NCBI GenBank assembly: GCA_050309735.1
Contig: JBNRMS010000055.1
Span: forward strand, 1-19,037
Reading direction: 5' to 3'
DNA from: UMGS1002 sp050309735
GTDB lineage: Bacteria; Bacillota; Clostridia; Oscillospirales; CAG-272
DNA length: 19,037 nucleotides
Positions 13,835 through 19,037 of the stretch are shown here, one piece after another; within the stretch, counting starts at the first letter, position 1, and the number at the start of each line of letters is the position of its first letter. Under the pieces are notes generated by a model. The model worked only from the letters and a program-made list of their open reading frames with translations, was not told the origin of the DNA and searched no databases. The position numbers and the translations under genes were made by a program.

Positions 13835-15490
13835 AAAACAAAGGACAAAAAAACAACCGCTAAATTTTGCAAAAAATTGCGAATTGTAAAAAAAACCTGC
13901 TTTTTCCTGCCTGTATTGGCCGCACTCTCGGCCGCTCTCTCTTGTTTTCTTGAACGCTCGGGCCTGCGCGCGCGGATTGGACTTGGCGGGCTGAGCTATT
14001 CGCATATTGCCTTTTTTGCCGGATGGCTTCTGTTTTTTGTGATATTGATGCTCGCGGCCGGGGCGGGAAGACGGGAATTCGACAGTACCGACGCGAGCGG
14101 AAGGCTGCTCTATGCCCTTGTTGTGCTTATGCTTGTTACCATTTGCCTTCCTGCTCTCAAAAACACCGGGGAGAGCATAAAATACCCGATGACCAACAAT
14201 CAGGTTTGGGGCAGCCAGCCCTATATTCAGCAGTTCGATGCTTTTCAAAAGGGACAGATAGAGCTTGATTTGCCTGTGTCAGAGCGCTTGGCGGAAATGG
14301 AGAATCCTTACGACAAAGAGGAGCGCGAGCGGCGAAGGGTAGATTATTATTGGGACAGGGCATATTATAATGGGAAATATTACTCCTATTTCGGCATTGC
14401 CCCCATTATTTGCCTTTATTACCCTCACTTCGCGCTGACCAAAACACTGCCCTCCACCTCGGCAACCTGCCTTTATTTCTCAATATTCACAATAATATTC
14501 CTCGCGCTCGCGCTGCGCGAATTTATCATATTTGTCGGAGCAAAACCAAAACTCTGGCTTGCTCTTCTGGCGCTTGTCGCTGTCGCCTTCGGCAGCGGCC
14601 TTTATGCCGCGCTCAGCTATTCAGACGTCTATTATATTCCCGTGCTCTCGGCGATGGGATTTAATTTCGCCGTCTTTTTTTTCGTGTTTTTGGCGCATCG
14701 CGCAAAAAACAGTCTGTCGGCGTCGGCTTTATTGGCGTTTGCGGCGCTCTCCTTTGTTTTTTCGGTGATGTCTCGGCCAACAGCGGCGCTTATGTGCGTC
14801 GCTGCGGCGCCTGCCGTGATAGACCGCATATTTTTTAAAACCAAATCAACTCGCGCAAAGCTGCTCACGCTTGCCCCGGCAGCGCTTGTGGCACTATCGG
14901 GCGCCGCCTTTGTCATGACCTTTAATTACCTTCGCTTCGGTTCTCCTCTTGATTTCGGCGCTAATTATCAGCTCACCGTCTGCGATATTTCGCAAAACAC
15001 CCTGACGCTGCGCTTGTTTCCCGCGGCAATCATTCATTATGTTCTGCAAAGGCCCGAATTTATTCAAGCCTTCCCCTTTGTCAAGCCCTCATATCTAAGT
15101 CTTGAATACCGGCGCTATATGTACCTTGATTATAATGTAGGCATGGCCTATTTCCCCGCAACCATGGGTTTTGTCATCGGCCCCCTCTTGGCGCGCTTCA
15201 AATCCCGCGAGTGGGCGCGCTACTCAACCTTCATTGCCGGGGCAGCCGCTATCCTCCTTGTTGTTTTTGTAGACCTATGCAAGGCCGGCGTTAATATGCG
15301 CTATCTTTTTGATTTTCTGCCCCTCTCGGTCACTCTCGGTTCGCTGCTCTTTCTTCGCGCAGCCGGAAAGTCGCGCCACGCCCTCTCAAGATTATTTATC
15401 TCAATTATCGCATCCCTCGCCTTTGTCGCCACAATTCTCACTTCGCTTGGCATAGTGTTTGCAAACGGGGCGGACAGGCTCTTTAGCTGA
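13832..15490 (+). CDS. Polytopic membrane protein, GT-C glycosyltransferase-like
   Basis: Predicted 552-residue integral membrane protein with about ten to twelve hydrophobic helices (for example about 23-40, 56-77, 91-109, 212-235, 240-262, 268-289, 297-315, 343-364, 464-481, 495-511 and 518-545). A large hydrophilic loop (about 110-185) ends in AYYNGKYYSYFGIAP. Later come NYLRFGSPLDFG (365-376) and RYLFDFLPL (490-498). This layout resembles GT-C enzymes that transfer sugars from polyprenyl-phosphate carriers, a likeness strongest in the NGKYYS..GIAP and RY...P segments. I cannot place a catalytic Asp with certainty. Neighbouring ddl suggests an envelope role, but the gap between them is 169 bases, so linkage is uncertain. 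The first 22 residues are very basic. The function remains unassigned. Confidence 0.7.
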   Translation: MKTKDKKTTAKFCKKLRIVKKTCFFLPVLAALSAALSCFLERSGLRARIGLGGLSYSHIAFFAGWLLFFVILMLAAGAGRREFDSTDASGRLLYALVVLMLVTICLPALKNTGESIKYPMTNNQVWGSQPYIQQFDAFQKGQIELDLPVSERLAEMENPYDKEERERRRVDYYWDRAYYNGKYYSYFGIAPIICLYYPHFALTKTLPSTSATCLYFSIFTIIFLALALREFIIFVGAKPKLWLALLALVAVAFGSGLYAALSYSDVYYIPVLSAMGFNFAVFFFVFLAHRAKNSLSASALLAFAALSFVFSVMSRPTAALMCVAAAPAVIDRIFFKTKSTRAKLLTLAPAALVALSGAAFVMTFNYLRFGSPLDFGANYQLTVCDISQNTLTLRLFPAAIIHYVLQRPEFIQAFPFVKPSYLSLEYRRYMYLDYNVGMAYFPATMGFVIGPLLARFKSREWARYSTFIAGAAAILLVVFVDLCKAGVNMRYLFDFLPLSVTLGSLLFLRAAGKSRHALSRLFISIIASLAFVATILTSLGIVFANGADRLFS

Positions 15491-15576
15491 GAGCCTTCTT
15501 TTTTCGGATTCCCCCTTTTTCTCAAGATATATGAATATAAAGTCGTAAACTTTTTTGTAAATTTTTCTCTCGGTGA

Positions 15577-15605
15577 TTGACAATCATTGCAAAACATGAT
15601 ACAAT
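15577..15605 (+). promoter_or_regulatory. SigA promoter of the riboswitch-ATPase transcript
   Basis: TTGACA (15577-15582), a 17-base spacer and TACAAT (15600-15605) form a near-consensus promoter. Transcription would start near 15611, directly before the first stem of the riboswitch, as is usual for riboswitch leaders. Confidence 0.88.
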
Positions 15606-15611
15606 AACCTT

Positions 15612-15735
15612 AGCATAGGGGAGTAGTTCGCGTCATATGGCGCGCTCCGGGTCAACATCGTGTCAGCACCGCGAGGCGCTGTCTGGTCCGGATAACCGCA
15701 ATATCCCGAGCGGCCGAAGAACGAGACTTGTGCGC
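15612..15735 (+). promoter_or_regulatory. yybP-ykoY family (Mn2+) riboswitch
   Basis: The leader carries the two conserved blocks of the yybP-ykoY class, GGGGAGTAG (15618-15626) and AACGAGAC near the 3' end (15720-15727), with paired segments between. P1 forms from GCATAG (15613-15618) and TTGTGC (15728-15733). This class senses Mn2+ and often controls Mn2+ exporters, including P-type ATPases. The 3' arm of P1 is also part of the terminator stem at 15723-15756, so ligand-stabilised P1 should prevent termination and switch the ATPase on when Mn2+ is high. The class call rests on motifs and context; a covariance-model search was not possible here. Confidence 0.85.
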
Positions 15736-15764
15736 GGAGATCCGTGCATACGTCTCTCTTTTTT
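15723..15764 (+). terminator. Riboswitch-controlled terminator
   Basis: Arms 15723-15737 and 15742-15756 form a 15-position stem (one mismatch, two G-U pairs) with the loop AGAT, followed by TCTTTTTT. The 5' arm includes 15728-15733, which is the 3' arm of riboswitch P1, so the two structures exclude each other. Confidence 0.88.
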
Positions 15765-15844
15765 ATTCCTCTAAAAATTTAGGGATAAACACAAGAGGTT
15801 GCGCGGAAACTAATAAATACATATATTACGAGGAGAAAATTGTA

Positions 15845-18481
15845 TTGAAACACTATTTCCAGTCGAAAGAGGACGTTCTTAAAGAGACCGTCAGCACAGA
15901 ATCGGGCCTATCATCGGCAGAGGCCTCTGTGCGGCTTGAGAAAAATGGTAAAAACCGCCTTGAAGAAGGAAAGAGAACAACACTTATCGGCCGAATTCTG
16001 TCTCAGCTTGCCGACCCGATGGTGCTCGTTCTTATTGCCGCCGCAATAATTTCGGTTGCCACTTCATATATCGGCGAGGACGCTCACGGAGAATTCACAG
16101 ACTTTTTTATCATAATGTTTGTTGTGATTCTTAACACAACACTCGGTGTTATTCAAGAGAGCAAGGCCGAGAAGGCGATAGACGCTCTCAAGGAAATGGC
16201 CGCCGCTACCTCGAAGGTCATCCGCGACCAGAAGCTTGTCCATATTAAGAGCGAGGAATTGGTGGTGGGCGACGTTGTCCTGCTTGAAGCGGGCGACGCT
16301 ATCCCGGCAGACGGGCGACTGATTGAGTGCGTGAGCCTGAAGGTTGAGGAAGCGGCGCTGACGGGGGAGTCGGTTCCGGTTGAAAAAACAGATTCTCCGC
16401 TTGATTCGTCGGGCGGCGACATAACGCTGGGCGACCGCATTAATATGGTCTATATGGGCTCGGCTGCCGTCTATGGGCGGGGCAAAATGGTTGTCACGTC
16501 TGTTGGCATGAACACCGAAATGGGCAAAATCGCCACCGCGATTACAACAGCAACAGAGGGGCAGACCCCCCTTCAGAAAAAACTGTCTCAGCTAAGCAAG
16601 ATTTTAACCGTGCTTGTGCTTGGCATCTGCGTGTTGATGTTTGGTGTCAGCTTGATAAAAGACGGTCTTGCGGTTGACACGATAACCGGTTCTTTCATGC
16701 TGGCAGTAAGCCTTGCCGTTGCCGCCATTCCCGAGGGGCTTGCCACAGTGGTGACAATAGTTCTCTCTATTGGCGTCACAAAAATGTCAAAGAACAACGC
16801 TATTATCCGCAAGCTAACCGCTGTTGAGACACTCGGCTGCACACAGATAATATGCTCGGATAAAACCGGAACCCTGACACAGAATAAAATGACGGTTGTC
16901 GAGTATTCGGGCGACGACCAGGCGCTGCTCGCCACATCCTTTGCCCTTTGCTCAGACTCAGAGCTTGATGAGAACAATCAAGCTCTTGGCGATCCGACAC
17001 AGGCGGCGGTTGTTAATTATGCCTTTTCTGTCGGCCTGCCAAAATATGAGTTGACAGAAAAATACCCTCGCATAGCAGAGATTCCCTTCGATTCGGGCAG
17101 AAAAATGATGACCACACTTCACTCCACTCCCGAGGGCGGAATGATTCAGCACACCACAGGCGCCGCCGACGTGATTATCGGCAGGTGTGAGAGCTATCTT
17201 GAGGGCGGGGAAGTTCGCCCGATGAGCGAGGAGAAGCGCGAGTTTTTCTATTCCGAGAACAAGCGCTTAGCAGACAAAGCGCTGCGTGTCCTTGCCGCGG
17301 CATATCGCGATTTTGAGGGCGAGGCAGAATCGCTCGACACAGACGACGAGAAGGGGCTTGTTTTCCTCGGGCTTGTCGGCATGATAGATCCGGTGCGAGA
17401 AGAGGTTCCGGATGCCATTATGAGCTGTAAAAATGCCGGTATCCGAACCATTATGATTACCGGAGACCACCGCGACACAGCGGCGGCGATTGCGATGCAG
17501 CTCGGAATAATAACCGACCATTCGCAGGCTATAACCGGCGCCATGCTTGATCAGATAAGCGATGAGGACTTTGCCCGCGATGTCGAGCTTTACAGCGTTT
17601 ACGCCCGCGTCAAGCCCGAACACAAGACGCGGATTGTCAATGCTTGGCGCGCGCGCGGCATGGTCACCGCCATGACGGGTGACGGTGTAAACGACGCTCC
17701 CTCAATAAAGAATGCCGATATCGGTATCGGCATGGGAATCACCGGCACCGACGTGACTAAAAATGTTGCCGACATGATACTTGCCGACGATAATTTTGCC
17801 ACCATTGTATCGGCCGTTGAGGAAGGCAGAAGAATTTACGATAATATAAGAAAATCAATTCAGTTTCTGCTCTCATCTAACCTCTCGGAGGTTATCAGTA
17901 TATTCGTTGCCACTATTCTCGGATTTACCATCCTCAAAGCTCCGCATATCCTCTTTATCAATCTGATTACCGACTCGCTGCCCGCCCTCGCGCTCGGCAT
18001 GGAGAAGGGTGAGGCTGACATGATGATGAGGAGGCCGCGCGACGCTAAAGAGGGGATATTCTCCGGAGGCGTTGGTTTCAATGTGTTTTATCAGGGTCTT
18101 ATGGTTGCGGTATTAACTCTTGCCGCATATTTTATCGGCGAGCGGGTTGAGAATGGCGTGTGGAGCATAGCAGAGAGCAACGACGGAATCACAATGGCCT
18201 TTCTCACAATGTCGATGGCCGAGATTTTCCACTCATATAATATGCGCTCACAGTATGGCTCAATATTCAAGACCAAAAATCACAATATATATCTGTTCGG
18301 CTCAATGGCGCTCGCGCTTATTTTAACCACCGCGGTTATCTATATTCCCTTCCTGCGCGATGCCTTCGGCTTCACCGGAATCAGCCTTTTTGAATATCTG
18401 ATGGCTATGGCACTTGCGCTTATGGTGATTCCGATTGTTGAGACTGTAAAGCTGATTCAGCGCAGGGTTAAGAAAATTTAA
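15845..18481 (+). CDS. P2A-type cation-transporting ATPase (Ca2+/Mn2+ exporter)
   Basis: Predicted 878-residue P-type ATPase that exports a divalent cation across the cytoplasmic membrane using ATP. Actuator motif TGES is at 173-176, the phosphorylation site D339 is in DKTGTL, and the hinge is TGDGVNDAP (611-619). Transport residues match the SERCA pattern: E297 in IPEG (M4), N679 and E682 (M5), N706, T709 and D710 (M6) and E793 (M8). Both calcium sites therefore look intact. Bacterial relatives move Ca2+ or Mn2+, and the Mn2+-type riboswitch upstream argues for manganese export, alone or with calcium. The start is TTG 15845, nine bases after AGGAG (15831-15835); it gives MKHYFQSKEDVL, a normal N-terminus for the family. 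The frame is open up to a TTG at 15728, but that lies inside the riboswitch-terminator. A terminator follows at 18600. Confidence 0.95.
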   Translation: MKHYFQSKEDVLKETVSTESGLSSAEASVRLEKNGKNRLEEGKRTTLIGRILSQLADPMVLVLIAAAIISVATSYIGEDAHGEFTDFFIIMFVVILNTTLGVIQESKAEKAIDALKEMAAATSKVIRDQKLVHIKSEELVVGDVVLLEAGDAIPADGRLIECVSLKVEEAALTGESVPVEKTDSPLDSSGGDITLGDRINMVYMGSAAVYGRGKMVVTSVGMNTEMGKIATAITTATEGQTPLQKKLSQLSKILTVLVLGICVLMFGVSLIKDGLAVDTITGSFMLAVSLAVAAIPEGLATVVTIVLSIGVTKMSKNNAIIRKLTAVETLGCTQIICSDKTGTLTQNKMTVVEYSGDDQALLATSFALCSDSELDENNQALGDPTQAAVVNYAFSVGLPKYELTEKYPRIAEIPFDSGRKMMTTLHSTPEGGMIQHTTGAADVIIGRCESYLEGGEVRPMSEEKREFFYSENKRLADKALRVLAAAYRDFEGEAESLDTDDEKGLVFLGLVGMIDPVREEVPDAIMSCKNAGIRTIMITGDHRDTAAAIAMQLGIITDHSQAITGAMLDQISDEDFARDVELYSVYARVKPEHKTRIVNAWRARGMVTAMTGDGVNDAPSIKNADIGIGMGITGTDVTKNVADMILADDNFATIVSAVEEGRRIYDNIRKSIQFLLSSNLSEVISIFVATILGFTILKAPHILFINLITDSLPALALGMEKGEADMMMRRPRDAKEGIFSGGVGFNVFYQGLMVAVLTLAAYFIGERVENGVWSIAESNDGITMAFLTMSMAEIFHSYNMRSQYGSIFKTKNHNIYLFGSMALALILTTAVIYIPFLRDAFGFTGISLFEYLMAMALALMVIPIVETVKLIQRRVKKI

Positions 18482-18546
18482 ATTTATATTGATTCCCGGA
18501 ATAAAAGCGATGGTGGGCGGCGGAGGCGTTGCCGCGTTGTGCGCTT

Positions 18547-18567
18547 AAATATTGACAAACAATATTT
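18547..18567 (+). promoter_or_regulatory. Inverted repeat overlapping a TTGACA box
   Basis: AAATATTG (18547-18554) and CAATATTT (18560-18567) are perfect arms around ACAAA, and TTGACA (18552-18557) overlaps the left arm. The best -10, TAGTAT (18577-18582), is 19 bases away. Any transcript would hit the terminator at 18600 almost at once, so a working promoter is doubtful. Confidence 0.25.
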
Positions 18568-18599
18568 CAATGGGAATAGTATTGAACAAAACAAGGGAA

Positions 18600-18645
18600 G
18601 CCCCTCGCGGAGCCGAAAAACGGCGCCGCGGGGGGCGAATTTTTT
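18600..18645 (+). terminator. Intrinsic terminator after the ATPase gene
   Basis: Arms 18600-18615 and 18621-18636 make a 16-position GC-rich stem with one A-G mismatch, one G-U pair and an A5 loop, then GAA and a T6 run. It may also partly stop the minus-strand gene ending at 18655. Confidence 0.88.
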
Positions 18646-18654
18646 AAAAAGAGC

Positions 18655-19017
18655 TTAATCGTCGTCGCCTTTGCCGTGGCAATGATCGGATTTTGCGCAG
18701 CTAATCGAGCTATTTCCGGTGATCGCCTTTATGCTAACCTTGTAGGGGATCTTTATTTTGACGCGCTGTGTTATCACAAGCTTGCAGGTTTTCCCACAAG
18801 CATCGCACTCGCATTTGACCTTAGGCTCTCCGCAGCAGTCGGTCTCAACGTCACCCACAAAGGTGTGTGGGAGTATTTCGATAGGCAGACTAACCTCGGC
18901 AACCTCATAGCCGGTTTTAGCGCAGGCATCCTTATCGGGACGGCAGGGTTTATCGTCGTAATCGGGTCCGGGCCTGAAATCCTTGTTATCCATAATAATA
19001 TCCGCGTTTATGCTCAT
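18655..19017 (-). CDS. Cysteine-rich protein of unknown function, start uncertain
   Basis: A 120-codon frame on the minus strand, not recognised with confidence. The N-terminal third is polar and rich in Asp and Pro. Residues of about 37-55 and 80-100 alternate in the manner of beta strands. Between them is a cysteine cluster (C61, C62, C69, C71, C74, C78), with C107, H112, C113 and H114 near the end and a DDD terminus. Such spacing suggests metal binding or disulfide cross-links; spore-coat-like or stress proteins of Clostridia are possible analogues, but this is a guess. No Shine-Dalgarno site precedes the ATG at 19017 or the next one at 18993, and the frame stays open to the window edge, so the real start may lie beyond it. 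No signal peptide is visible in the part shown. Confidence 0.6.
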   Translation of the reverse strand: MSINADIIMDNKDFRPGPDYDDKPCRPDKDACAKTGYEVAEVSLPIEILPHTFVGDVETDCCGEPKVKCECDACGKTCKLVITQRVKIKIPYKVSIKAITGNSSISCAKSDHCHGKGDDD

Positions 19018-19037
19018 CTTCGCGGAGGGGTTTGGAG

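Noticed and set aside
15728..15844. N-terminal extension of the ATPase from TTG 15728
   Set aside because: The region is the riboswitch P1 arm and terminator; the extension has no family-like sequence, and a good ribosome site precedes TTG 15845.
18510..18548. Tiny frame after the ATPase gene (12 codons, Gly/Val/Ala)
   Set aside because: No ribosome site, and length is within chance for GC-rich sequence before the terminator.

Overview
The window looks like a chromosome segment of a Gram-positive anaerobe of the Clostridia, probably an Oscillospirales or Christensenellales-like gut lineage. Evidence: SigA promoters with 17-base spacers, GGAGG-type Shine-Dalgarno sites, frequent TTG starts, intrinsic terminators, lipoprotein solute-binding proteins, a yybP-ykoY riboswitch in front of a P-type ATPase, and promoter-like repeats of a kind I associate with this group. 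The lineage is an inference from style; no rRNA or other taxonomic marker is present.

Layout. (1) 1-400: the probable start of a divergent gene at the left edge, an orphan terminator, and a consensus promoter (310-338). (2) 404-1924: a lipoprotein solute-binding protein (SBP) transcribed alone, closed by a strong terminator (1938-1970). (3) 2092-10940: a candidate six-gene operon starting at a promoter (1991-2019) with a palindrome in its leader. It encodes a family 2 glycoside hydrolase, a zinc alcohol or polyol dehydrogenase, an FAD-dependent oxidoreductase, a sugar-phosphate isomerase/epimerase-like TIM barrel and two tandem paralogous SBPs, and ends at a bidirectional terminator (10962-11006). 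No permease or ATPase is present, so the three SBPs must use a transporter encoded elsewhere. (4) 11027-11263, minus strand: a small membrane protein with an acidic, Cys-rich tail. (5) 11329-11681: two oppositely oriented copies of a roughly 102-base repeat (hairpins plus extended -10 boxes), each pointing at the gene beside it. (6) 11717-15490, plus strand: PrmC, D-Ala-D-Ala ligase and a GT-C-like polytopic membrane protein. (7) 15577-18645: promoter, Mn2+-type riboswitch with overlapping terminator, and a P2A-type Ca2+/Mn2+ ATPase. (8) 18655-19017, minus strand: a Cys-rich protein of unknown function, possibly continuing beyond the right edge.

How the genes fit together. The 2-11 kb region reads as uptake and intracellular breakdown of a glycoside: SBPs capture it, the GH2 enzyme hydrolyses it in the cytoplasm, and two oxidoreductases and an epimerase-like enzyme rework the sugar. 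The exact substrate cannot be read from sequence. The 11.7-15.5 kb genes are housekeeping or cell-envelope functions, and the last block is cation homeostasis.

The most unusual structural signals are the divergent hairpin/promoter repeats with a compensatory stem change; two genes whose Shine-Dalgarno site is separated from the start codon by a hairpin; and three consecutive hairpins in a 124-base gap inside the operon.
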